Below, piece after piece: positions 31,498 to 42,440 of a DNA stretch of 64,000 nucleotides. The translations under genes and the position numbers were made by a program. The stretch comes from Toxonevra muliebris. Taxonomy: Eukaryota > Arthropoda > Insecta > Diptera > Pallopteridae. Position 1 is the first letter of the stretch; every line of letters begins with the position of its first letter. The notes beneath the pieces were generated by a model. The model ran no database searches and was not told the origin of the DNA. It was given only the letters and a program-made list of their open reading frames with translations. Location: NCBI GenBank assembly GCA_963691655.1, contig OY829326.1, forward strand, positions 92,745,235 to 92,809,234, written 5' to 3'.

Positions 31498-34038
31498 ATG
31501 CTTTCCTGTGCCCCAGTAAGTAAATTACTTTACTCCGCCGTTGCCCCACTGGCAGTAAGCAGTGCATCCGGATCTGGCGGATCGGATACTGACTGGAGCG
31601 ATAAGCGGTCGATTGCGTTAAAATTGGGTGTACCGAATCCTGATGATTTACGGATCGGGCGCTTCAAAATAGATGGACAGAAACTTGAGCAAATGCTTAA
31701 AAAGCAAAGCACCATTGATGGTATGAGTGGTGCTGAGTTTTTTTTTGAAAGCGTCATGAAAACTACAGCCACGCATATTAGCTGGCCACGCCACAGCGCT
31801 CAAAACAAGAAGAATCCACAAGTACGTATTGTTGGCAAGATCAAAGAAGTGCAACTTGCCAAGGAACGTGTACTGACCAGAATAGGCTTGAAGGCCGCAC
31901 ATGTCATCATGAAAATGGACGTCTCCTATATGGATCACCCGTATATCATTGGACTCGACGGTAATAATATAAATCGTATTATGAAAGACACATCAACGCG
32001 CATCAATTTTCCCGAATCAAATTGTTTGGATTTAACTAAGAACTCCAATCCGGTATTGTTGTCTGGCGCATTGGAGGGCGTTGAACGAGCACGTGCCTTG
32101 GTTCGGCTCTCGTCGCCACTGTTGTTTTGTTTTAAGTTGCCAATATTGGCAGCAGGACGTTCACAGCGTGATCATGATACACCATATGTAAATATGGTGC
32201 AAACGAAATATAATGTTCAGGTGCTTTTCATACCACATCCGGAATTACATTCATCCCTGGTCCAAGTGAAGGGCTCTGAGAAGGAGGCGCTTCAAGTGAA
32301 GGAGGCCACACAATTATTAATAATTTTCTTTTATGAGAATATGGCTAATCAAGTATTGGTGGAAATGCAGCTTGATATAACGCCTCAACATCATGAAATC
32401 GTGAAAGGTGAAAATAATACAAACCTATTGGGTATAATGGAGCATACGAAAACTAAGATTACATTCCCTGATTTGTCGGATATGAATTTGAAACCATTGA
32501 AGAAACCACAGGTGACTATTAGTGGAACGATCGACGGTGTCTATCAGGCACGACAGCAATTGCTAGGCAATTTACCGATAGCATTGATATTTGGTTTTCC
32601 GGACAATCAAAGCGATGCCTCTGAATTCATTGGCCTAAGCACTAAGTACGGCGTTTACATATCGGTGCAACAGAATCGAAATCAAACCACTTGCGTCATT
32701 ATGATCAGAGGTGTAGAGAAATTCATTGATAAAATCTATAAAGCGCGTCAGGAGATATTGCGACTGGATGCACCCATAGCTATAGCGGCCATACCAGAGA
32801 TTTACTATACACCCAAGGACAAGGAGATGTTTTCGGTCGGCTTCCGTGCAAAGTTGAGTTCATTGCCGGCAGGTTATCCGGATAGCCCAAATACGTCAAA
32901 AATTTTAACAGCGCCCTTGCAAAACTCGCTGTATAGAATAAACAGTAATAATAACAACTACAACCAAACTCAACAGTATTCTACGGGATATCAATGCACC
33001 GCAAGACCCATAGACGTCTTCCCACCCAAGCAAAAATATTTACAAATCCACAATACCAACTACAATCGACAACAGCAATCGAATCAAATCAATAGCGATT
33101 TAACATTGGCCACTCACCCCGGACTGCCCGCACCAATAACTATGGAGCCAACTGCATTGTCGCAGCAAAAGCCGCTACAAATTTTACCACGTAATAGCGT
33201 GATAAACACAAGCGGCTATCAAGATTTCAACAGCAGTACCAAATCACTGGAACAAGCATGTCAACCTTATAGCAATGGCATTGGAGGGCCAAATGGTGGC
33301 ACCGGCGGTGCCGCTAATGTTGGTGCAGCTACAACCATTTCACGCACTCAATATTCTCTCGACTCCACTTACAGCAGCGAAACGGGTTGCAGCCGTGTTG
33401 GGCGTCGCTCAAGCGAGGGGTATTTAATGGGTTTGGACCCCTCAGGACCTATTGGACCTATCGTACTGGATAGCGCAGAAAGCTATCGTAATTTACGTTA
33501 TGACATGATGCATAATCGTACTTTTGACTGTGAAATGAAACGTGCCATGGGCTTTAAAGCCATAGTACGCCCACCTATCAGTGGTGATCTATACACGCCC
33601 AATTCAAATTGGGCAGGCATGGCTTTAAGTCGTATATCGCCAGCATCCACTGACACTGTCGATGATGTACTTTCGACGGGTATTGTTGATTCAATACTTG
33701 CCAATCGCCGTCTACAATTGCTACAGCAGGAGGATATACATTCGCTATTGACATGTCTGGGATTGGAGCATTATATCAAAGTATTCCTTTTGAATGAAGT
33801 TGATTTGGAAAAGTTTACAACATTGACTGAAGAGAATCTTATGGAGCTGGGCATTAGCGCAATGAATGAACGTCGTAAGCTTCAATTAGCCATTCATACC
33901 CTACAAGCTGAGGGGACTAGCAATTCAGGAATGATGCCGGCGACAAAATCAGTGATAAACTCGAATGCATCATCGCTACGTTTTTCGGGTTCAGCGACAC
34001 CAGGTGCCGAACGGCGTTCATCGAATCAGCTTAAATAG
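31498..34038 (+). CDS. BicC: Bicaudal-C, KH/SAM RNA-binding translational regulator
   Basis: An uninterrupted 846-codon frame. Order: low-complexity N-terminus; KH1 about 57-130 (RFKIDGQKLEQML...GAEFFFE); KH2 about 135-205 (KMDVSYMDHPYIIGLDGNN); KH-like about 207-280; KH3 about 285-357 (ISP-like QHHEIVKGENN); KH-like about 360-425; a long Asn/Gln/Ser/Gly-rich linker; SAM domain about 744-803 (LLTCLGLEHYIKVFLLNEVD...LTEENLMELGI); conserved tail FSGSATPGAERRSSNQ. BicC binds target mRNAs, recruits the CCR4-NOT deadenylase and acts in oogenesis and anterior-posterior patterning; SAM polymerises it. The start MLSCA agrees with my recollection of the Drosophila start. Two oddities: the whole coding region lacks introns, and the KH2 GXXG loop reads GLDG (residues 152-155), where Drosophila as I recall it has GRGG. 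It may be the sole ortholog or an intact retrocopy. Confidence 0.95.
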   Translation: MLSCAPVSKLLYSAVAPLAVSSASGSGGSDTDWSDKRSIALKLGVPNPDDLRIGRFKIDGQKLEQMLKKQSTIDGMSGAEFFFESVMKTTATHISWPRHSAQNKKNPQVRIVGKIKEVQLAKERVLTRIGLKAAHVIMKMDVSYMDHPYIIGLDGNNINRIMKDTSTRINFPESNCLDLTKNSNPVLLSGALEGVERARALVRLSSPLLFCFKLPILAAGRSQRDHDTPYVNMVQTKYNVQVLFIPHPELHSSLVQVKGSEKEALQVKEATQLLIIFFYENMANQVLVEMQLDITPQHHEIVKGENNTNLLGIMEHTKTKITFPDLSDMNLKPLKKPQVTISGTIDGVYQARQQLLGNLPIALIFGFPDNQSDASEFIGLSTKYGVYISVQQNRNQTTCVIMIRGVEKFIDKIYKARQEILRLDAPIAIAAIPEIYYTPKDKEMFSVGFRAKLSSLPAGYPDSPNTSKILTAPLQNSLYRINSNNNNYNQTQQYSTGYQCTARPIDVFPPKQKYLQIHNTNYNRQQQSNQINSDLTLATHPGLPAPITMEPTALSQQKPLQILPRNSVINTSGYQDFNSSTKSLEQACQPYSNGIGGPNGGTGGAANVGAATTISRTQYSLDSTYSSETGCSRVGRRSSEGYLMGLDPSGPIGPIVLDSAESYRNLRYDMMHNRTFDCEMKRAMGFKAIVRPPISGDLYTPNSNWAGMALSRISPASTDTVDDVLSTGIVDSILANRRLQLLQQEDIHSLLTCLGLEHYIKVFLLNEVDLEKFTTLTEENLMELGISAMNERRKLQLAIHTLQAEGTSNSGMMPATKSVINSNASSLRFSGSATPGAERRSSNQLK

Positions 34039-34394
34039 AATGGATACGCATTGTAACACATTTAAAACACTTTCATACTTGTTTGTGTGCACAAGCAATG
34101 GGAGTTGGGGACATCTGACACCTACTTTCCTTAAACAGAAAGTCTTCATTTTATTTTATTACCTACTTATTGGAATTTATTTAAAAAAAACAAAAAACTA
34201 ATAACAATAATTATAAAACCAAAAAAAAAAACAAAAACAGAAGGAAACTTGATATGTAAAATATTATGCATGATGATTATTTTTAACACAATTATTATAT
34301 TAAATAACACTATACTTAATTATGAAATAATAGAAAAAAAATTGTATGCGTTTGTTGGACGTGCGCTTTGGGCTTCCAGGTTAGGTTTAGTATA

Positions 34395-34400
34395 AATAAA
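34395..34400 (+). promoter_or_regulatory. Candidate BicC polyadenylation signal
   Basis: AATAAA occurs 357 bases after the BicC stop in an AT-rich 3' region. Other A-rich stretches exist, but this is the clearest canonical hexamer before the next feature. Confidence 0.4.
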
Positions 34401-34987
34401 GTTGGAAAATATTTGATAATCAAGATTTGTTTTATTTCATATTCTTTATACCTATAAATGTATATGCATATACACAAAAACATAGTTTCATCGGAAATAA
34501 ATTATTTTCATTCGCTTTTCAAAGAATCATTTTTGCTGAAGATTTTATCGTAACACAATCGCCATTTGTTTTGTGCCTCGCGTTTTTTTTTTCAGTCTAT
34601 ACTTGCTCATTTTTTCAGCTCTAGAAATTTCTAAATGTCAAATTTGACGAGAAACTGATGGGCAGCGCCCTATATCAATTAAGTATGAAAAAATGAGGAT
34701 GTATATTATATGTACATATAGTTGAAATGCAATTGCATACGTATGTTGAATAAAAAAAAATAAAAAATAAAAATAAACCACTGAAGGCCGCTGAGACTAC
34801 CCCAGCCTTAGGGAAGAACGTTTCTTTACAATATTGAAGTTGCAAGCGACTAGCCCTTAGAAACATTAGAATAACTTTAAAAACAAAAAGACAACAACAT
34901 GGTTTCAAATTGTTTGCTTTTGGAATTTGATTGGTTAAAACAAAACAAATTTTTTTTTTTGACAAAAACTAAATAAAAGAAACAAAC
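34401..34987. other. No gene seen
   Basis: AT-rich flank between BicC and a large TIR element. Small frames at 34427-34624 and 34965-34675 are unsupported. Confidence 0.4.
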
Positions 34988-36473
34988 GGCACCACGAAAT
35001 AGCTCCTAAATGAAACAACTCCTAATCGAAAAAATGAAATAACTCCCAAAAATCTTCATATAAAAAAATTAGGGGATATTTCATTTCCTCACTCCTAATC
35101 GGCAAACATTTTAGGAGTATTTTCACTATTCCATTAGGAGTTATTTCATCTCATTATGAAATAACTCCAAATGAAGAAATGAAATAACTCCTAATGAAAA
35201 GATGAAATAAGTCCTAATATCACAGTCCAACAGCATTTTGCAACAGAGCCACTCTATAATCTTGAAAGGGTATGCTGTATAGACCATTTTTGTAAAGCAA
35301 ACTTATAGTCCAGCACGTCTCAACTTTTTTTTACAGTGGGTTAAAGTTTTAATTTTTTGTTCGAAGGGAGCTGAATACTAAGTGCAAAAAGCGTTATAAA
35401 TTGATGTCTGAGGAAAATTTTATTGAAAAAGTTGTAGAGTAGAATTTTACAAGGGTCATTTCTGTAGAACATTTTAACCTTTTAGTTCCTCTTTTTATGG
35501 AACAATTTGACCCATTTTTTGATGAAAATCTCAAAAGTCCTTTCAAAAGAGGCATTTAAGGATTAAAATATTTCACAAAAATATTTACCAGAGAATTTCA
35601 TTTGGGGTCACCAAAGATTAAAGGGGGAAACCATATCGAAATTAATATTATGCATATTTAGCCTTTGTCTTTGGATAGTTTACAGGATAAATTTAATTTA
35701 TTTTTGCTCAAATTAGGAGTTATTTCATTTTTGGATTAGGAGTAAATTCATTTTTGGATTAGGAATTATTTCACAATAAAATGAAATAATTCCTAATTGC
35801 AAAATAACTCCTAAAAATTAGGAATTATTTCTTTTTTGCATTATAGTGCGGACACACGAGAGTGCATTTCAGGCAAATTTAACATTTCGTTGAAATGAGT
35901 CTGAAATGCAGAATTTCGCCATACAAAAAGTGTCAAATGAAATTCTTCATTTCAGATGCATTTCAATGAAATGAAAGAAATTAACTAACAACCCTCAAAC
36001 GCAAGGTTGTAAAAAACGGAAAAAATTTAAGATCTATTACATTTTTTTAGACATTTTGGATTTTGTTTTCATAACAGCTGCTCTTGTAATAAAAATAAAA
36101 TAATAGAGTCGAAGAGTAACTCATTGCCATTCCTCCAATTATCCATAATTGTTAAATAAATTCTTAGTGCCCAAATCCAATTGAAAGGCAACATTTTTAA
36201 TTATTTTTATTTGCACAAAACACACACAAAAATTCTTCTTCTTCTCCAAATTTGTAATCTGTCAAAAAACTCATTTGAAATTCCTTTTTTTTATCGTGTG
36301 TCCACCTTAATTTGAAATGCAGAATTTCAACGAAATGAACTCTCGTGTGTCCGCAGTATTCGAAGTTAGTTCATTTTTGGTTAGGACTTATTTCATTAGT
36401 ACTTATTTAGCGTTAGGACTTATTTCATTTTTCAATTAGGAGTTATTTCATTTAGGAGTTATTACGTGGTGCC
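34988..36473. mobile_element. TIR element with subterminal TTAGGAGTTATTTCA arrays
   Basis: The ends are inverted: GGCACCACGAAATAGCTCCT at the left and, read inward from the right, GGCACCACGTAATAACTCCT. Just inside both ends, and in the middle, TTAGGAGTTATTTCA and variants recur many times in both orientations (34990-35215, 35703-35835, 36365-36465). The phrase AAGAAAC lies near both outer flanks, but the target duplication is uncertain. No transposase is present. The 35846-36356 part is a second, nested MITE. Confidence 0.82.
35846..36356. mobile_element. Nested GTGCGGACACACGAGAG MITE
   Basis: Inverted termini GTGCGGACACACGAGAGTGC and ACTCTCGTGTGTCCGCAG sit inside the larger TIR element, with TA on each side (35844-35845, 36357-36358). 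Relatives occur at 2873-3147 and 60989-61135. A second, internal AATTTCAACGAAATGAACTC-type sequence near the right end repeats the subterminal part. Non-coding. Confidence 0.82.
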
Positions 36474-36600
36474 AAGAAACTGTTAGAGCTCCTGTAATGA
36501 TTTTAAAATTATTCTTTGACAAATTCATACATTCTTTGAAGCGTTTTAGGTTATAGGTTCTTATAAGTATTTTTGAATGTTCTAGGGGCATAATAGATCT
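36474..36600 (-). mobile_element. LINE 3' fragment related to 50740-50830
   Basis: Matches 50740-50830 in the phrases CTGTAATGATT, AAATTATTCTTTGACAAATT and CATACATTCTTTGAA. That region forms the upstream part of a minus-strand LINE RNase H fragment, so this is probably a remnant of the same family, possibly the site into which the 34988-36473 element inserted. Confidence 0.45.
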
Positions 36601-38285
36601 AATAGGTCACAGTGCATTCCCATCAATAATAATAATAATCAATTATAACGAAATGTAACTTTATTTTATCTTGTATCTTTATTTGTCGCCAATTTTTTTG
36701 ATTTTTATAAATGTTGGGAAATTTAAGATACACGTAGTGTTTTTTATATGCGCGGAAAAACTGTTTTAAGGAGAGTTTCAATTCTAGTAATTCCAGGCTT
36801 CAAATGTAGAAAATTGTTGGCTTAGAATTTAAAACAAAAAGTTTGAAATCCAAACTCTTGAATCGTTTAAATTTCAAACTAAATTTGATTTGACATGTAG
36901 AAACTCACTCACTCTATGTAAAGACAAAAATCGGGCTAAGGTATTTAGAGGAAACTGAAATTTATCTGAAATTGACGTCATTATTTAATATAGGCTACCT
37001 GTATGTTATCCAGGCAAATTCTGCATTTATTGCTCTAACGCTGGATGCCAATTTCAATGTTCCTACTTCTCCATTTGGAAATTAAATTGTATTTGTAAAT
37101 TCCTTTTGAAACCATCACTAACGAACTTTGCCACATTCTTTACTGTCAATCAGCTAGTCAAGGGTGTATAGCAAAAGAACAGAAATTGAACTTTTACTGA
37201 AAGAGATTTTTGCATACACGTGTCCATTACATATATCGATGTACTCTGTGTATGTCTGTGTATGAATGAATGTTTGTGTAAAAACCTGATATGCATAGCT
37301 TCAATAATACCAATAAATTTTCTTTAGTTGACAATTTTATTGTTGCTTCACATGTCACTACGAAATCGTCATTAGAATCATTTGTGACATTTAATGACAG
37401 TGAATTGTTGGCAACAAAATCAGAGAGTCAGAGACGACACATTGCTCAAAAGTGTTTTTAAATAGTAGTAAATAGGTGGGAAATAACATCGAGATTTCAT
37501 TTTAAATTGTTACCAACAACAACAATAAAAAGGTATAACATTCCGTAACCTAATTATTTTGAAATAAAAGAGTAAATTCAATTGTTAGATTATTCACTTT
37601 AATTTTTAACTACCTACCTACATAGTTACACAAATTTTGAATAAGTTAAATATAAGGAGCATATTTACATATTATTGAAAGTGTGTGTTTATTTTTTAAA
37701 ATGTATGTGCTTTCTACTCGAATTATTCAGCATTTTATGCCAATGTTGCATGTTTTACTGCTGGTTGGTCTGGTGTTCATTGCATTTTTGTTCGCACCTC
37801 AATTGTGTCTATATTGAGTTTTATGAATGTGCATCGTGTATACAATGGCAATAAATTCCTAAAAATGTATTTATCTCCATTTTCGTTTGTCTGTCTGGTA
37901 TTCCACCACATTTAAGTCATTCTAACGGAAGTAGAGATACGATGCACAATATATATTATTATATGAAATTGGAAGAGAAACTCATATACGCGCTTTATAT
38001 TGTATAGAAGGAATAATCCTTTAAAGCGTTTTGTTTTGCATTGCTCTAAACTTCCGTCTCAATTTCCCATATTCAAAAATATTTATATTTATATTTATTT
38101 TATTTTGATTCTCAAAATATTTCAGCCACCTAGGAAACACATCTAAAAATCAACATACTGAAAAATTCTAGGTTCCTGCATAAACGTTTGCTTAAATCTG
38201 CTAGTAGACTCGAGATAATGATATTTTAAAAGGTTTTTTCAAGATGTCCCAGCTCATGAACGGTAATCGCTGGAGCTGAAATATT
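36601..38285. other. No gene seen
   Basis: About 1.7 kb of AT-rich sequence with no coding, repeat or RNA feature that I can support. Confidence 0.45.
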
Positions 38286-38286
38286 T

Positions 38287-39597
38287 TTTTTTTTTTTTTT
38301 TTAAAGGACGTTGGGGTAGCGCACTACCCAACAAGTGGCCCTTCTGAAATTCAGCTACAGCTAAATCATCAGCTGATAACGACATCTATATATTTAAAAA
38401 AGTTATAATATTTTGTTTTAAGGAATATACCGAATCAGAAACATCGACAACATTATCGAGGTTGTTAAAATCACGGCAGGCACGGCGGAACGGCTCATTG
38501 TCTGAATAATTGGTCTTACAAAAAGATAACTTGATAGGAATATAGAATCGAGTAATACGAGTCGGAACGTTCAAGTTAATGTTCCTCAGCAAAGATGGAG
38601 AATTAACAGTGCCAGATAACAATTTAGCAATAAAACACACGTTACTCATAATTCTTCGGCTGTCAAGAGTAGGTAAATTCAAAAGTTTTAATCTGTGCTC
38701 GTAAGGTGGAAGATTAAACGGTAAATCCCACGGCAAGGATCTCAAAGCAAAAAGCAAGAACTGTTTTTGAACTGATTCCAATTTGTCTATATAAATCTTA
38801 TATTGAGGACACCAGATAGTTGATGCGTATTCCAAAATAGGTCTAACCAATGATGTATAAAGCGACTTTGTGACATATGGGTCGTTGAATTCCTTAGACA
38901 AAACCAAGCATTGCTTTTGCTTTATTAACGCATATATTTATATGCAAAATGAAAGCGAAATTTAGGGTCCATAGTAACTCCCAAGTCAACGAAGGAATCC
39001 AAATGGCTTAGGACAGTATTTCCAATTGTATATTCTGTAAGAAGGGAAACGTTTCTTGCATATACCATAACTTTACATTTGTCTAGGTTCAGGATCATTA
39101 AATTTATATTGCACCATTGTACCAAGCTGTTTAGATCGGATTGTAGTAACATCTGGTCATCAATTGAGTTATGCGAAAGGAACAGCTTGACGTCGTCAGC
39201 ATACATTCAAGTTTTTGAGTGGTGAATAGCAAACGTCAAATCATTTATAAACAGAAGAAATAAAATGGGACCTATGTGGCTGCCTTGAGGGACTCCAGAT
39301 GTGACCTCAATGAAATCCGAAATTGCGTTTTTGAATAAAACGCTTTGTCTCCTATTGTCCAAATATGATTTGATCCAATTTAAAAGCAATGTAGGAAATC
39401 CCATATTTTTTAACTTCATAAGTAACAGGTGGTGATTAACTTTATCGAAAGCTTTGCTGAAGTCAGTATATATGACATCGGTTTGCAAATTAGATAAGAA
39501 AGCTTTGTGTACATATGAAGAAAATTCCAAGAGGTTTGTTGTAGTTGATTTTCCGCTAAGAAAACCATGCTGATTTTCAGATATACTAGGTGAGAAT
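38287..39597 (-). pseudogene. Jockey/CR1-type LINE reverse transcriptase, 5' truncated
   Basis: The minus-strand 3' end is marked by a run of T (38283-38302, the poly-A tail on the coding strand). Reading from 39597 down: ENQHGFLSGKST near 39570; VIYTDFSKAFDKVNHH near 39470; GVPQGSHIGPILFLLFINDL near 39280; MYADDVKLF at 39206 (catalytic YADD); LDKCKVMVYARN near 39080; then, after a frameshift near 38930, the thumb/C-terminal region in 38907-38386 (YTSLVRPILEYASTIWCP, DNEPFRRAC). A stop or frameshift separates the NDL and YADD blocks. The catalytic residues remain recognisable, but the breaks and 5' truncation make it inactive. Confidence 0.92.
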
Positions 39598-40139
39598 CAT
39601 TGAAAATCATTATAAAATAAACCTAAGTTCAAAAATCATAAAATCTTTAGTACTTTTTTCAAAATTACAAAAAAATTAAACTGTAGCAAACAAAACTTTT
39701 AGTTCAAAAAAATAGTCAAGCATTAAGCTCATGTAATTTTTTTATCATAGATTATTTAAGGTTTACATTATCTTGCAGAAATTGCACTTGCTCATTAGGA
39801 GATGTCATATTATATGGTATATTTTATGCCATTCAATATTATCAATATCAGCGGCAAGGCCTATGTAGTCACTATTTTTAAAATCCCTATAGCTGTTCAG
39901 TGTTATTATTCACCAGTGTTAAAGTCACAATGAAAATCGTATGTTAAGAATATGAGGTGATGTTGAGAGAATGATGGGCCGGAAAGCTCGTCATACAGAA
40001 GTTTATTTGTTATATTACTGACAAAAAAACATGACAAGTAATGTTTAGTAAGATGGGTAGGTGTGGAGGGTATTTACTGGAAATAAACCGAGGCTTCTCA
40101 TTTCAAAATGGAAGGGGTTGGTCGTCACCTTATGTCCCA
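39598..40139. other. No gene seen
   Basis: AT-rich flank between two LINE fragments. Confidence 0.45.
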
Positions 40140-40745
40140 GTAGACGTGAGAGGACTTCAAGAAGAATAAATAAAAAATGGAAATTAAGTAGTTAATAAAA
40201 TAAATAAGTTTAGAGTTGTATCACAAGTTAGAGTTAGAGTTGAAGGTGGGTTGGACTAAATCAAAGCACTCAGTCTCAAAGACCATTTTACTATATCCAA
40301 GATAGAGCCAGTAGAAGAAAGTAGAAAAACAGGCAAGATATGTGAGGGGCTAAATGGGAAGAAGAAAGGTCTCTCAACCTCGAACTACTTTGTTTCACTG
40401 ATGAACCTTAGAAGCTCAGAAAGAGGGAGAGTATGGGCATTATTCGTACTCAAGACATCACTACCCAACAGCCTTAATCTGATTCTCGCGAATGCCGGAT
40501 AGCTACAAAGATAATGCTCCGTAGTGTCGTCGTCCTCAAGATACGATTAGCGGGTTGGATCGGTGATGACGCCCATGTCGATCATGTGCTGACCACATTT
40601 GTTATGTCCGGTGTTGACACCCACCAATAGTCTCAGGTCCTTTCTTGTCAATTTCAGAAGAAATTCCGCTGATTTCCTGTTAGGTTGTCTCACGAAGCAC
40701 TTTGCGGTTCTGCAGGAGTCAAGCTCGGACCATCTTTTCCTATGG
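40140..40745 (-). pseudogene. RNase H-bearing LINE, C-terminal fragment
   Basis: Read on the minus strand from 40745, one frame gives SCRTAKCFVRQPNRKSAEFL, LLVGVNTGHNKCGQHMIDMG, an SYLEDDDTTEHYLC segment and RIRLRLLG. This is the region after RNase H in I/R1/Loa-type LINEs (L-x-G-H-x-x-x-x-H-L-x-x-x-G ... C-x-x-C-x-x-x-x-E-T-x-E-H-x-L-C); one zinc-type cysteine pair is lost. It differs from the Jockey/CR1-type element at 38287-39597, so at least two LINE clades are present. Confidence 0.72.
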
Positions 40746-41925
40746 GTAGATACTTATGAGAGCTAAGATTTTAAAACAATACAATGATAATATTTTCACG
40801 GGAAGCCTTCAACTTCAACCTTCTGCGGCTCATGTTCTTCTGAACCTGATTTTTAACCAATTTTCAAAAACGTTTGCATACGTGATTTTAAAACCTTATT
40901 TTCGAATTTATAAAATTCATAAAAAATGTAAGTATCACTTTAATATACATATAAGTGTGATATATATACTAGGTGGTAAAATAGCTTTGTTTTTAGAAGA
41001 ACGTTAATTTGTTTTAAAAAATCAATAAAGACATTTTTTTTTTAAGGCTAAGATTAGCCCAACCCGTAGAAGATTTTAAAATATTTTGGGTTTAGTTTAA
41101 TGTGGTTAAAATGCATGAATGGATTACTTTCATTCATAAAATGCTAATTAAAGAACTTTCACCTTCTGTTGAACCCAAAATTTAAAATAATAAATGAAAA
41201 AGTAGTCAAAGCTTAAACCGTTTTCCTTTCATTTGAATTTATTTATACCTTATGCATTAAGGTACTTTAAAACCAAGTGGTTCAATTCTCCTTTCGAGTG
41301 AAATTGTAATATTGTATACAAGTGGCTTTTGTTTTGGCCAGTCAAGGTTCGTAGCTACATACATAGATCGTCTAAGAGTTACACATACCATATATTTTCT
41401 TTTGTAAGGCATTCGGGTGTGTGGCTAACGGAAGCGGAAGCGGGAAAGGAACGAGAAGAGAGAAAACTAATTAGTTAATAAAAGAATTTTCTTTTATTAT
41501 TACTTTTTTGTTTTGCTTTTGGAAAATCACTCCACTTAAACACAAAAGAAGATGTTACTATTTGCATAGTAAAATTTAAAGGTAAGTACTTAAAATGTGA
41601 AATTCAGAATGGTCTTTTGTTCGCGAGAGCTCATTTTTGTATTTTTATGTTCATGGAATTCGGCTATATCTTAGTACTTAAATGAATAAATTATAAATTC
41701 TAACAGTGGCTTATGTAATTTTTTTGTTTACAAAGTTATGGAGAAAAACAGTTGAATATATAAGTCATAGTTAGTTTTGAATGTGACAATTCTGGAGGCG
41801 GAGGAAACAATGTAAAGACTGTGACGGTCTTACAAGCGGACTACTCCATTCGATCCTTGCGCTCCTCCATTTGAAGTCTAACACTGCCTCAAAAAAAAAA
41901 AAAAAAAAATTTCCATAGAATATAA
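40746..41925. other. No gene seen
   Basis: AT-rich sequence. The minus-strand stretch at 41880-41770, beyond a T/A run, may be the eroded end of the neighbouring Tc1 transposase but cannot be aligned with confidence. Confidence 0.4.
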
Positions 41926-41929
41926 AACT

Positions 41930-42215
41930 ATATCCCAGGTTTAGCCTAAGCGGAATCGTGATGGTTTCCTTAGCCACAATACCTTTCGTAATCTCCCACA
42001 AATTTTCGATCGGATTCATGTCTGGAAAATTACCTGGCCAGGAAAAACTTTAATTTCTGTTTTGTGCTAGATAATTTGTCACAACTTTTGCCTTATGGCA
42101 TGGTGCAGAATAGTGCATAAATTCGTCTGAAGTCCCGATCCAACCAATGGCAGATATAGCCAAATAAACTTCTTCATTTTTTGACCACAGATCGGCCGTT
42201 ATGCATAAATTTTCA
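41930..42215 (-). pseudogene. Tc1-like transposase fragment (catalytic domain end)
   Basis: On the minus strand: a segment like YLAISAIGWIGTSDEFMHYS near 42165-42110, then SAPCHKAKVVTNYLAQNR near 42100, then, after a frameshift, FSWPGNFPDMNPIENLWEI at about 42035-41980. These are the second Asp region and the WPxxSPDLNPIENLW box of Tc1 DD34E transposases. The rest is missing, so it is a dead fragment and distinct in sequence from the two Tc1 elements at 12042 and 18452. Confidence 0.85.
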
Positions 42216-42289
42216 TAAATTCCTTAATGTTCTCTTTTATTACATTGAATTTTTTATTTACTATCCCGGAATTGGTTTTGCGACTTGGT

Positions 42290-42440
42290 ATATCCAGAGT
42301 AATTCGTTTCAGAAGAAAGCTTTCTAAAATAAAAATTATCTATTACTGTTTTGTTTCCAGTTTTGGGTTTTTTAGCATAACTTTCGTACTGCGTCGAATG
42401 TTTTCTTTTCAAGTCGGTTATAAAATTTGTAAGAATTAGT
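42290..42440 (-). pseudogene. BED-type zinc finger remnant of a hAT transposase
   Basis: The minus-strand frame contains TDLKRKHSTQYESYAKKPK followed by TGNKTVIDNFYF: the second half of a BED finger (L-x-x-H-L-K-x-K-H) and the linker typical of hAT transposases. The first H of the finger is replaced and the Cys pair is not seen. Confidence 0.6.

Noticed and set aside
31530..31938. Minus-strand frames inside BicC, and others at 33498-33704
   Set aside because: Antisense shadows of a well-supported coding exon.
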